64,000 nucleotides of DNA from JACKFE01 sp050248735. Lineage in GTDB: Bacteria > Nitrospirota > Nitrospiria > Nitrospirales > UBA8639. Positions 55,901-62,584 of the stretch are shown piece after piece. The first letter of the stretch is position 1. Each line of letters begins with the position of its first letter. Under the pieces are notes generated by a model. It was given only the letters and a program-made list of their open reading frames with translations, was not told the origin of the DNA and did no database searches. The position numbers were made by a program, and so were the translations under genes. The stretch is taken from NCBI GenBank assembly GCA_050248735.1, contig JBFWRU010000004.1, positions 272,940-336,939 on the forward strand, written 5' to 3'.

Positions 55901-56276
55901 GACCAACAGAAAGGACCGATGGGCACGCATCAACAAAGCCGCTCGTGGGTTAAGAGAGATGGTCCTTCAGAGAGATGTGTATCGAGGTGATCGCGAAATT
56001 CTTTTCCGTGATAAGGTCTCCGAAGCAAACCGCAAGGCGGCGGCCTCTTACCAACCGAAACCGTTCCCCGGTCGAATCGATCTCATTATCGCGTCCGAGC
56101 GTCCGGTCAACCCGCCAAAAGATACAAGACTGACATGGTGTGACCTGGCATTAGCAGGGCATTCGGTAGACAAAATTCCGGCTAATGATACGGGGCACCT
56201 GTTCAGGAAACCCCACATTACCGCTCTTGCCGAGAAACTTAAAACACTTCTCTCGCAAGCCAGAATCCGTCAATAA
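46977..56276 (+). CDS. Lipopeptide-type non-ribosomal peptide synthetase, FAAL-ACP-C-A-PCP-C-A-PCP-TE
   Basis: A 3099-residue two-module synthetase. Order: fatty acyl-AMP ligase (about 1-590; TSGSTSAPKG at 175, HFHDYG at 217-222), ACP with Ser639, condensation domain with HHIAADGWS at 828, adenylation domain 1 (TSGSTGRPKG from 1320), PCP with Ser1723, condensation domain 2 with HHIVSDQWS at 1916, adenylation domain 2 (TSGSTGQPKG from 2393), PCP with Ser2781, and a C-terminal thioesterase with Cys2911 in GACIGG. Expected product: a fatty acyl chain on two residues. Read against the GrsA positions, A2 gives DILQLGLIWK, the known glycine code. A1 reads DAEDIGTVSK, whose acidic residues suggest an amine-bearing substrate but which I cannot assign. 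No epimerase, MbtH or carrier-protein activating enzyme nearby. ATG 46977 has a poor ribosome-binding site. The stop shares a base with the next gene. Confidence 0.92.
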   Translation: MLKVQQYTALGPILVHHATMKMDQLAFTYLGDGSNPSQTLTYGELHNQAQVIAHHLGACLEPGSRALLMFPPGLEFVSAFFGCLYAGVIAIPTPELDPLRAKRSQPRLCSIAEDSQASVILTTRKLFPGNEGKIAELSKIAAGKHLFIEEISQGSPDGNDTCLDPIHEIAFLQYTSGSTSAPKGVIVTQQCLMQQLNALTHSCQLHEESIALNWMPHFHDYGLVNGLLLNVYLGTHTYLMSPMRFLRNPLLWLQAITKYQVTHSSGPNFAYDICVTKTEPQERAGLDLRKWSFASCGAEPIRVETMDRFIQTFEPFGFHKQSFAPAYGLAEFTLAATITSLGRMPSHLELNTQALEKGTIVPALTTARGTRKIVCCGSPIQGADLRIIDEKTHCHSLPDRIGEIWLAGPSVASGYWRHSEETHQTFNAFTADTNEGPFLRTGDLGFMKEGNLYVTGRLKELIIIRGNNYFPHDIERTVQDSHPAFRQGATAAFSVPNGSGEQLVVVQEIRHHKPLPNFEDLTSTIRQAVSLEHDLPVYAILLVKTGSVPKTTSGKIQRQPCRTAFLSGQIASLHTSIKQPNPPESTEWAFTPTLLLSVSPNERHLLIKNFVKSSLAHSLSINLSSLKSDQNLNELGIDSLLSAQLTCNIEKAVGVVLPPSTFLQDLTIDALVRRLHDEVPDQTESPQPGTKREEIPVNEYPLSPNQKAQWFLSQLDPHSSAANVAVALLIRVPLDKSALQRALTHLVTQHQILRTVYEVQSGVPFQRILPNVDVPLGYTCIKDLDWENAKKEVIATSQQPFDLSQPPLFRAHLFERDSTNHLLLLNTHHIAADGWSMHILFHDLVQSYLRDTGHDDHTNPETPADYISFSRWQTQLLEGAEGQSLWEFWKNELTGELPKLNLTQRSAKPLLTTPRTGTETVTIHSELTRRLQDLAKKEGVTLYVILLAAFQVLLHRYTGQEDLLVCTPMSGRIRPEYLKTVGNFSNTIVLREHLGGNPKLQNFIRQVSQTVTAGIDHQLYPFSSLVERLRSHREGSQLPISQVLFVLQNFKLFDDLNDPLANLKGHHTAPSPQDLGIEPFVIPQPTGQFDLTLEIAENGQALTGHFEYNNDLFDSGFIERLASHFQILLDGIASSPESRIWQFPLFQPREQHRVLVEWNPTPTQPSSAFCIHELVEHQVTRSPETIALVSGDSEVTYEELNKRANQIAHGLRLAGIRPDMPVAIYIERSIEMVVAILAVLKADGAYVPLDPTSPMTRLADILQDLRPSLILTTRKLKESLPEQHATLITLDELQEEFACQPVTNLPTLAGPRNLAYLIYTSGSTGRPKGVQIDHRSLEAFASNFRQECELNIGDRVLQFASLAFDASVEEIFPFLISGGTIVLPREMTLESPDRFLAMCRQLNITVLDLPTAYWHEIALYLENHSPLYPSLRLMIIGGEAASPRAVHAWHKNVGPAIRLLNTYGPTEATVSATVCDLTDARSDEVDQPHNIPIGRSLAHGQTYLLDRYLQPVPIGIPGELYLGGQSLARGYHNRCAETAKLFIPNPFGPDEGSRLFRTGDLCRHRSDGVLEYLGRTDHQIKLRGFRVELREIEAIMQEHPGVYEALVILDTIPQWGSRLIGYYIPVRQPGVPARELRTFLKTRLPDYMIPATFMAMDSWPQTSSGKIDRSQLPEPEATPLDFDEHYIAPRGPMEQAIADWYCEILGLTRVSILDNFFELGGHSLLAVQLVSRFHEIFRCDIPLRLFFENPTVADLAEAIQSVLDRGADKEKIPPIVPVAKDGPLPLSSSQERIYFLHKLAPQSSAYNIPVAIRLRGQLNHRALEESLNHLIRKHESLRTYFREESGRLIQMISSSTSVGLIDVDLRHVPHDRRLERVRTQAEESARLPFDLETAPLMRATLIQADDDDYVLVMTVHHIVSDQWSFAVLGKELGQSYNTLCQGKTIHSEPLPVQYADFACWQREWLTGEKLEKQYAYWVQQLSDLPILELPTDHPRRQEQTFSGTYISLDLTKPLLNKLQKISATEHATLYMLCLAAFKVLLHRYTGQTDIVIGSPVANRHWPSVEDIVGTFVNTLVLRTDLSGDPTFRELLLRVRHVALEGYANQDLPFEKLVQDLAPSRTLNRMPLVQVLFNFGNAPFERVKFKGVSLSPFEIDRKASQFDLSISVDTMFSGKVFLEFNTDIFDYDRMAIMLNHYRELLKSIVASPNAPISSLNMLTPAEKQQILVEWNITDSPFPRELSALDVIEIQATRTPESFAILSKDVSRTYRELNDRANELALSLTQLGATSDTPIGVAIDRSPDLPVVLLAIMKAGGCYLPLDPHGPPERLAFMLRNSHASILVTQSQFVKNFPEYDGRVFRLDCDIDHTLNDNIQGNAVSQRIAPSNLAYVIYTSGSTGQPKGVEIEHRSLVNFLHSMARKLAVTQTDVFLAVTPITFDIAALELFLPLSVGARVILVSGEDTRDGTRLIEQLHTSGATVMQATPATWSMLIKAGWEGNKNLKILCGGEALSRELAEELLARSKEVWNLYGPTETTIWSTVQKVRSGNGPVSIGRPIDNTRTLILDKNGQLTPIGIPGDLYIGGEGVARGYLGRPDLTTERFQPNSFGWPEERLYKTGDIARWRPDGCLDYLGRGDHQVKIRGVRIELQEIESRLNQIPGISQSVVLVIETTQLDKKLVAFLVCSTDPSVNIEDVRNYLRGYLTATMIPSEFVVLTEFPLTPNGKIDRQSLVNMRGKPSDHAKTSARPENNLQRQLVGIWERLLDIQGIGIDDHYFDLGGHSILALQLFTEIEHLTGIRLPLATLFKAPTIRQLVLTLQSSEQPANWQSLVPINTAGTKTPLFAIPGIGGNVVDFYGLGQLLGPDQPFYGLQAQGLDGQTEPFTTIEDIAAHYVSEIQSVQRTGPYFLAGACIGGIIAFEMAHRLSAQGHKVALLAMLETWPPASLRVPRWTLPSFLRSPAFFLSVSFRVASHIIRTNRKDRWARINKAARGLREMVLQRDVYRGDREILFRDKVSEANRKAAASYQPKPFPGRIDLIIASERPVNPPKDTRLTWCDLALAGHSVDKIPANDTGHLFRKPHITALAEKLKTLLSQARIRQ

Positions 56277-57952
56277 TGTTGCGCGAGATTCTCAAGTTTT
56301 TTTGGTTTTTCTCAAGTATCTCCTACCGCAGAAGTCTGACGATCGGAGTGGCTGGTCTGCTGAGCGGGTTACTCGGAGCGGGCCTCATCGCGCTCATTAA
56401 TACGGCACTTCATACGGAGGGAAACACCGGCGGATTAATCGTCGGCTTTATGGCTCTGGTCCTGGGAATCATTGGCTGTAACTTACTGTCCCAGTGGCTA
56501 CTGAATCGTGCAGGACAGGACGCCGTTCTGGCACTCTGTTTGGATCTGTCAAAAAAATTATTCACCGCTTCCTATCAACTTCTTGAAGAAAAAGGGCAAT
56601 CCCGCATCCTGGTGACCTTAACGGACGATGTGCGTGCCATTGCCTCAGCCATTGCCATCATTCCCCTATTGCTTATGAACACCGCCATCCTTCTGGGATG
56701 CTCGGCCTACCTGGCCTATCTCTCCTGGGAGGTGTTCGTCATCGTACTGGCCGTCGTGTCCGGGGCGAGCATCGTGCATCACATCCTCAACAAACGGGCA
56801 TTCCAATGTGTGCAACGCGCAAGGGAGGCTCGCGAGACCGTCTTACGTCTGTTACGGCACCTGGTGGAAGGATTGAAAGAACTACACCTTCGTCAATCGT
56901 ATCGCCAGGCATTGCTGAAGGCCAATCTTGAACCGGCAGCCGATGATTTTAAACGAGAGAACATTGCCGCCGGCATACAGTACGGGTATATGCAGGCCTG
57001 GACGCAACTGATGTTTTATGGAACGATCGGAGCGTTGCTCTTTTTCATTCCCTTAATGAAAGATATACCCTCCGAAACACTCACGGGTTATCTTTTTGCT
57101 TTTTTCTATATGATGGGCCCATTTCGGGCCTTTATCGGAGCCGCACCGACATTAAGCCAAGGGGAAATAGCCCTCAGGAAAATTCAAGAGTTGGGCCTCT
57201 CTTTGCTCCCAGAGAACGCTCCGGAAACACGGAAAGAGAACATTCCCTTGAGTTCAGCCTGGCAAACACTGGAACTTCGAGGGGTGACCTTTCGATACGC
57301 CCAGGCATCTCCATCAGATGAAAGCTTTACTCTCGGCCCACTCAATTTTTCCATCGAACCGGGAGAAATTGTCCTCATTGCTGGTGGGAATGGAAGCGGT
57401 AAGACCACGCTCGTGAAACTGTTGTGTGGATTGTATGCTCCACATGACGGGCAGGTGCTGCTCAATAACCACCCGATTACTCAAGACAACAGGAAATGGT
57501 ATCGCGAACACCTTGCCGTGGTATTCTCGGATTTTCATTTATTTGAACAATTAGCCGGTATGGTCAGTGCCGGACTGGATCGTCAGGCTGAGGATTTCCA
57601 GAAGGAACTCCACCTCGATCACAAGGTCACTCTTGCGGACGGGTCGTATACCTTTGACGGATTATCCCACGGTCAGCGGCGACGGTTAGCCCTCCTTCTG
57701 GCTTTCATTGACGATCGACCGATTTACCTTTTCGATGAATGGGCGGCAGACCAGGACCCCTACTTTAAAGATTTCTTTTACCACAAATTTTTGCCGGAAC
57801 TGAAAGGCAGAGGTAAATCCGCCATTGTAGTCACTCATGATGACAGATATTTTCACGTCGGGGATCGGGTGGTAAAAATGGAAACCGGCCGACTGGTGGC
57901 TTCCCACGAGAAAGGAGAGAAAGATTTGCTCAGTTTATACGAATCAAGCTAA
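56276..57952 (+). CDS. Cyclic-peptide-type ABC exporter, fused membrane and ATPase domains
   Basis: 558 residues. N-terminal membrane domain with about six helices (about 15-310), then an ATPase domain: Walker A GGNGSGKTT at 370-378, signature LSHGQ at 463-467, Walker B YLFDEW with Asp487-Glu488, and His in VVTHDD. The form is that of the SyrD/PvdE/cyclic peptide export family found with NRPS genes. ATG overlaps the synthetase stop by one base (TAATG), so the two are translationally coupled and it very likely exports the synthetase product to the periplasm. DEWAADQDP is typical for this family. Confidence 0.92.
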   Translation: MLREILKFFWFFSSISYRRSLTIGVAGLLSGLLGAGLIALINTALHTEGNTGGLIVGFMALVLGIIGCNLLSQWLLNRAGQDAVLALCLDLSKKLFTASYQLLEEKGQSRILVTLTDDVRAIASAIAIIPLLLMNTAILLGCSAYLAYLSWEVFVIVLAVVSGASIVHHILNKRAFQCVQRAREARETVLRLLRHLVEGLKELHLRQSYRQALLKANLEPAADDFKRENIAAGIQYGYMQAWTQLMFYGTIGALLFFIPLMKDIPSETLTGYLFAFFYMMGPFRAFIGAAPTLSQGEIALRKIQELGLSLLPENAPETRKENIPLSSAWQTLELRGVTFRYAQASPSDESFTLGPLNFSIEPGEIVLIAGGNGSGKTTLVKLLCGLYAPHDGQVLLNNHPITQDNRKWYREHLAVVFSDFHLFEQLAGMVSAGLDRQAEDFQKELHLDHKVTLADGSYTFDGLSHGQRRRLALLLAFIDDRPIYLFDEWAADQDPYFKDFFYHKFLPELKGRGKSAIVVTHDDRYFHVGDRVVKMETGRLVASHEKGEKDLLSLYESS

Positions 57953-58106
57953 GCAATGATTTTTGGGGGATTTGGCAATTTCGGTTTTTGACTGCACAGA
58001 GCCATGTGAATACTTCTACCGCCTTCTTAATCATTTAGCATCCCGGTCATAATATTCCATACAAACGATTAGGCGACCACCACTTTCCACCCTCATGTCG
58101 GTGTTG

Positions 58107-58832
58107 CTAAATACCTAACACCACTCGCCACGTTCGATCTTTTTCACCCGTGCCAAAGGATAACTCGCCCTTGACGGTCCGGGGATCTACATAGGTCCCA
58201 AACATTCGATCCCATATTGTGAACAACGAACCGAGATTGGCCACGTGATGCTCCGGAACGGCACTATGGTGAATATGGTGATATCGTGGCGTGACAAAAA
58301 CCCATTCCAGCCAATCGGATTTCCATGTGACATTCATATGCATCCAGTCATTCCGAATAGTATGTTCCACCAAAATCAACACAAAAATGAAACTCGGCGC
58401 CCGGTACAAAATCGGAAGCGCCAGAATAAACGGAAGATTAAAAAGCACACAATGCGGGAACGTCGTTCGTATTCCAGCCATCCAATACATGTAGGTTGGA
58501 GAGTGATGCCATTTATGGACCCTCCAGACATGCTTGGTATGCATGAAACGATGCACCCAATACAAACCAAAGTCCTCCACAAGAAAGAAAAGCGGTAATT
58601 TTAAGGAAAATGGCAAATCTAATATGACCGAGGGAACATATCTGGGAACGGGGATCCGATCCGTAATGACCACCGCCATATTAAAAAAAATGGTGTACAT
58701 GATGACCGAAGCAAGGTCATACAGAATAAATTTCCGATATTGAATGGGACGAGCCGGCCTGATGGCTTCAATCACCGTAAAGAGTAAACCCAATGACCAG
58801 AAGGCTAAGACGCCTATTAAGTTTCTATCCAC
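58107..58832 (-). CDS. Fatty acid hydroxylase / sterol desaturase family membrane di-iron protein
   Basis: 241 residues with about four membrane helices. The three histidine boxes of the family are complete: HRFMH at 94-98, HKWHH at 106-110 and HHIHH at 185-189. These bind two irons for oxygen-dependent hydroxylation or desaturation of lipid chains. It is convergent with the ABC exporter, 154 bases away. It could hydroxylate the fatty chain or a lipid related to the lipopeptide; co-function is inferred only from position. No sterol pathway genes are present. Confidence 0.88.
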   Translation of the reverse strand: MDRNLIGVLAFWSLGLLFTVIEAIRPARPIQYRKFILYDLASVIMYTIFFNMAVVITDRIPVPRYVPSVILDLPFSLKLPLFFLVEDFGLYWVHRFMHTKHVWRVHKWHHSPTYMYWMAGIRTTFPHCVLFNLPFILALPILYRAPSFIFVLILVEHTIRNDWMHMNVTWKSDWLEWVFVTPRYHHIHHSAVPEHHVANLGSLFTIWDRMFGTYVDPRTVKGELSFGTGEKDRTWRVVLGI

Positions 58833-59205
58833 TTATCGCTCCTGAATGCATTTGGATTTCGAGCCTAACGCCCTTAACACGTACACAGGCTTTTTGGTTT
58901 AAACGTAGACAATCCCTGGGAAATCCGTTCCCACCAAAGACTCGTGCCCTGCTTGGCAAAAGGCCCTGGATTTCTATATCCGGGGGCCGAAGACCTAGGT
59001 CGAATAGAATTGTCCTTTAGGGCAGAGAGCACGATGACGATCACATTCGACTCAGTCACTATACAATGCGGTCGATGCTATGCCAATTACGGAATTTTAA
59101 GCTTCTGACAGATTGCGCCACTCTATTTTCAACCCAATCTTTCAATGTCTACGGAAGTTTTATTTTCGGCTAGATCCAAGTCCAAAAATTTGTTATGGGT
59201 TCGCT
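58833..59205. other. Intergenic region between the hydroxylase and recQ
   Basis: About 370 bases with divergent promoters expected for both neighbours. An open frame upstream of the recQ start (from 59113) has no ribosome-binding site. No other feature recognised. Confidence 0.45.
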
Positions 59206-61422
59206 ATGGCCTTACAATCATCTCCCATGGATTCATCCTCCGCGAACACCACAACCCAAATTCCTCTGCTCTCTCTGTTAAAAGAACATTTCGGTTTCAC
59301 CGCTTTTCGTCCCCTACAGGAAGACATCATTCGGGATGTCCTTGCAGAGCGGGATGTGGTGGCGCTATTGCCAACGGGAGGCGGGAAGTCCCTGTGCTTT
59401 CAATTACCGGCCCTGGCCAGACCTGGCTTGACCATTGTGGTCTCCCCGCTTATTGCTCTAATGAAAGATCAGGTCGATGGGCTTCGAGCCAATGGCATTG
59501 CCGCAACCTTTCTCAACTCTTCACTGACCACCCGGGAGTCCCAGGACCGGTTGCGCGGCCTGCATCAAGGTCACTACCGCCTCCTCTACATGGCACCGGA
59601 ACGGTTAATGCTGCCAGGCTACCTCAGCCTGCTCAAGAACTTTCAGGTCAATCTACTGGCCATCGATGAAGCCCATTGTATCAGCGAATGGGGGCATGAC
59701 TTCCGGCCGGAATACCGGCGACTGGTAGAACTGCGAGAACAGGTCCCATCCCTCCCCATCATCGCGCTCACCGCCACCGCCACGGAGCGTGTGCAACACG
59801 ACATTGTGACACTCCTGCGATTGCGTGACCCGGCCTGCTATGTGGCTAGTTTCAATCGCCCCAATCTAACCTATCAGGTCCAGGCCAAAGACAACCCGTT
59901 CGGACAAGTCCTGGCGTTTCTCCGGACACGTCCCAGGGACTGCGGGATTCTCTATTGCCAGAGCCGGAAAACGACGGAAAGCGTCGCGGTGCGATTACAA
60001 CACCATGGCATCAAAGCCCAACCCTATCATGCCGGACTCAGCGCCGAGGAACGCATACGGCATCAGGAATGGTTCATTCGGGATGAAGTGCAGGTGATCT
60101 GTGCCACGATTGCCTTCGGCATGGGGATCCACAAACCCAACGTCCGGTTCGTCATCCACTATGATTTGCCGAAAAATCTTGAAAGCTATTATCAAGAGAC
60201 CGGCCGTGCCGGACGGGACGGGTTACCCAGCGAGTGCGTGCTGCTCTTCAGCGCCGGAGATACCGTCAAACAGCAACGCTTCATCGATGACAAACCCAAC
60301 ATCCAGGAACAGCAGATTGCCCGCCGACAACTCCGGGAAATGGTGCAGTATGCCGAATGCGCCACTTGCCGACGTCGCACCTTGCTTCAATATTTTGGAG
60401 AATCCATGGAATCCGAATATTGTGGGGGATGCGACAACTGTCTGACACCCAGGGATATTTTCGATGCCAAGGACGCCGCCAAGACTATTCTCTCCTGCGT
60501 GGAAGAGGTACGCCGGGAAAGCGGATTCAACGTGGGACTCAATCACCTCGTTGCCGTTCTGACGGGAGCCAACACGGAAAAAATCCGCCGATGGGGCCAT
60601 GACCGGTTAGCCGTCTATGGGAAGGGAAAGGGCCGCAGCCGACCCGATTGGGCTGCGATTGGTCGGGACCTCATCCGTCTGGGTTATCTCATACAAACAG
60701 GGGAACCATTCACTATCGTAGAAATCACGGACCTGGGAAGTCGCTTCCTGCAGGAGCCTCAATCCCTTATGCTCACCAAGCCCATGAGTACCCCGGAGCG
60801 CAAAGAACCGCCTAGCGGTGACTTAGCCTATGACGAGACTCTATTCAACCGGTTACGATATCTACGGAAGGCACTAGCCGACGAACGGGATGTCCCGGCC
60901 TACGTCGTGTTCTCCGACGTGGCACTGCGCCAGATGGCACGGGACTACCCGTGCAATGAACGGGAATTCTTGCAGATTAGCGGGGTAGGCAGCCGGAAAT
61001 TGGAAGAGTTCGGCCCTTTGTTTCTCAAAACCATTGCCGAGCACCTGGTCAACTACCCGCCTTTGAGTCTTCCCAAAGAAACAAAATCCCCGCCACCGGT
61101 CTCGTTCCGACCAAAACTTCTTGGGGAAACGGTCCATGAAACATTACGTTGTTTTCAATCGGGGAATTCGGTGGAAGAGATTGCCAATCAGCGGAAGTTG
61201 GTCACCGGCACCATCTATGGACATCTGGAGCAAGCCATCCAAGCCGGTGAACCGGTAGACGTCACCCTGCTCTGGACAACCACACAACAGTCAGAAATGG
61301 CTTCAGCCTTTGAAAAAACAGGGTTTGGAAATCTCACCGGTGCCAAAGAACTACTCGGCGACCGCTACGACTACGGCCAACTCCGCCTCTTCCGCGCAGC
61401 ATATGGTGGGAACGGAGACTGA
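59206..61422 (+). CDS. recQ: RecQ DNA helicase
   Basis: ATP-dependent 3'-5' DNA helicase for recombinational repair. Counting from ATG 59206: Walker A LLPTGGGKSLCFQ with Lys61, DEAH box from Asp154 (AIDEAHCISEWGHDFRPEY), helicase C domain with ATIAFGMGIHKPNVRFVIH, zinc-binding RQC cysteines in CATC and CGGCDNC, HRDC domain (about 520-600, with ISGVGSRKLEEFG), and a C-terminal helix-turn-helix-like tail (ETLRCFQSGNSVEEIANQ). About 738 residues. The open frame starts at 59113 but the ATG at 59206 or 59227 fits the family start better. The last 200 bases are duplicated downstream. Confidence 0.93.
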   Translation: MALQSSPMDSSSANTTTQIPLLSLLKEHFGFTAFRPLQEDIIRDVLAERDVVALLPTGGGKSLCFQLPALARPGLTIVVSPLIALMKDQVDGLRANGIAATFLNSSLTTRESQDRLRGLHQGHYRLLYMAPERLMLPGYLSLLKNFQVNLLAIDEAHCISEWGHDFRPEYRRLVELREQVPSLPIIALTATATERVQHDIVTLLRLRDPACYVASFNRPNLTYQVQAKDNPFGQVLAFLRTRPRDCGILYCQSRKTTESVAVRLQHHGIKAQPYHAGLSAEERIRHQEWFIRDEVQVICATIAFGMGIHKPNVRFVIHYDLPKNLESYYQETGRAGRDGLPSECVLLFSAGDTVKQQRFIDDKPNIQEQQIARRQLREMVQYAECATCRRRTLLQYFGESMESEYCGGCDNCLTPRDIFDAKDAAKTILSCVEEVRRESGFNVGLNHLVAVLTGANTEKIRRWGHDRLAVYGKGKGRSRPDWAAIGRDLIRLGYLIQTGEPFTIVEITDLGSRFLQEPQSLMLTKPMSTPERKEPPSGDLAYDETLFNRLRYLRKALADERDVPAYVVFSDVALRQMARDYPCNEREFLQISGVGSRKLEEFGPLFLKTIAEHLVNYPPLSLPKETKSPPPVSFRPKLLGETVHETLRCFQSGNSVEEIANQRKLVTGTIYGHLEQAIQAGEPVDVTLLWTTTQQSEMASAFEKTGFGNLTGAKELLGDRYDYGQLRLFRAAYGGNGD

Positions 61423-61515
61423 TTAAATCAACTCTCTTTTCCGTCTCTCACGAAGCGAGCCAAGTCCTCTTTATCCACTTTTGAGACCTCTCGGCTTCTT
61501 CTGAAGAAAAAGAAT

Positions 61516-61848
61516 TCAACCGAGAATCAACAGTGCCTCATTCGGATTCTTGAGAAATTCCTTAATGGTCTTTTCTTCACGAATGAACAATTTGCCGAGA
61601 TACCGTGTAGAACAGTTGCCCACTCTTAATTGAATGACCTTTGGTGGATGCCCACGGAGGAGGCTCCTATGTAAAAAATCGGAGTCCTTCGAAACGATGG
61701 CAAAATCCTGTTCCAAAGCCAATCTCCAGATGGCTTCATCATCATTGCCGGTTAGACCGAAATCCTTGACATGTTTGGAACCAGGAAACGCCGCATCAAG
61801 ACTAGGAGGAAGTTTAAAAGAAAGATTCTGGTCGAAAACCAGCTTCAT
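61516..61848 (-). CDS. DUF5615 PIN-like toxin
   Basis: 110 residues of the PIN-like DUF5615 family: starts MKLVFDQNLSFKLPPSL, with VKDFGLTGNDDEAIWRLA and FAIVSKDSDFLHR, where conserved acidic residues form the presumed RNase site. Overlaps the upstream DUF433 gene by four bases, the usual toxin-antitoxin layout. Likely ribonuclease toxin held inactive by its partner; target unknown. Confidence 0.85.
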   Translation of the reverse strand: MKLVFDQNLSFKLPPSLDAAFPGSKHVKDFGLTGNDDEAIWRLALEQDFAIVSKDSDFLHRSLLRGHPPKVIQLRVGNCSTRYLGKLFIREEKTIKEFLKNPNEALLILG

Positions 61849-62069
61849 GCAAGGGGGGCGGAAAGCTTCCTCTCACGATCAGCCGCAAACGAGAGGCAGG
61901 CATGAATATCATCTTTGGTCAACTCAGGGAAATCACTGACAATTTCCTCTTCCGTCATCCCCGAAGCCAGGTACTCAAGAACATCCGAGACCGTAATTCT
62001 CATCCCTCTGATGCAAGGCTTTCCACTTCGCTTCCCAGGTTCGATAGTGATGATATCTGCGTAATTCAT
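61845..62069 (-). CDS. DUF433 antitoxin
   Basis: 74 residues with the DUF433 pattern: IITIEPGKRSGKPCIRGMRI, then the helix-turn-helix VSDVLEYLASGMTEEEIVSDF and LTKDDIHACLSFAADRE. DUF433 proteins bind DNA and neutralise DUF5615 toxins. First gene of the pair; its ATGA overlaps the toxin start. Confidence 0.86.
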   Translation of the reverse strand: MNYADIITIEPGKRSGKPCIRGMRITVSDVLEYLASGMTEEEIVSDFPELTKDDIHACLSFAADRERKLSAPLA

Positions 62070-62584
62070 AGTGAATATAGTACATCGAGAGCATCAAAAT
62101 GACAACCTGTTCACAATATTCGCGAGGAGTAACAAAAGCCTAAAAAGGCCTGGCGACCATTCCTGACGATGGAATACATGTGGGCCGAGAGATAACTATG
62201 AGAGACTGAAACAAACCATCCAACACGGTGAACCGGTAGACTTCACCCTCCTCTGGACAACCGCACAACAGTCAGAAATGGCTTCAGCCTTTGAAAAAAC
62301 AGGGTTTGGAAACCTCACCGGCGCCAAAGAACTCCCTGGGGACGTCTACGACTACAGCCAACTCCGTTTCTTCCGCGTCGTTTATGGGCAAACACCACGT
62401 CCTTAAAAAACCGTAGTGAGTTCGTTGACCACTAATTGACCTCCAAACAACCGTACTTTTGTCGCTTTCTTCAATTCAACGTGTTTAAATCTCGCAAGGA
62501 CATAAAAATTTTATAAGTCCAGAGGATACAACAAAAGATTTTCCTGATTTCCTGAAAACAATATGACTATTTCCCCCATCACGG
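62070..62584. other. Intergenic region with recQ remnant
   Basis: 515 bases between the antitoxin start and the end of the SIR2-like gene. It contains the recQ C-terminal copy at 62197-62406. The left part should contain the antitoxin promoter. Nothing else recognised. Confidence 0.5.
62197..62406 (+). pseudogene. Truncated duplicate of the recQ 3' end
   Basis: Aligns with the last 207 bases of recQ (61216-61422). Over 62250-62332, 80 of 83 bases are identical by direct comparison, and the reading frame stays open to a stop at 62404-62406, giving LLWTTAQQSEMASAFEKTG followed by GNLTGAKEL. No start codon or ribosome-binding site precedes it, and the upstream sequence is unrelated to recQ. So it is a partial copy left by duplication or recombination. 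Several of the differences are third-position changes. Confidence 0.88.

Noticed and set aside
59145..59669. 174-residue frame overlapping the 5' part of recQ
   Set aside because: It is a shifted frame of the recQ helicase region, which has clear motifs in its own frame.
62400..62584. Second attC-like site after the SIR2-like gene
   Set aside because: Only a single RYYYAAC-like box (ATTCAAC) is present without a matching partner box.
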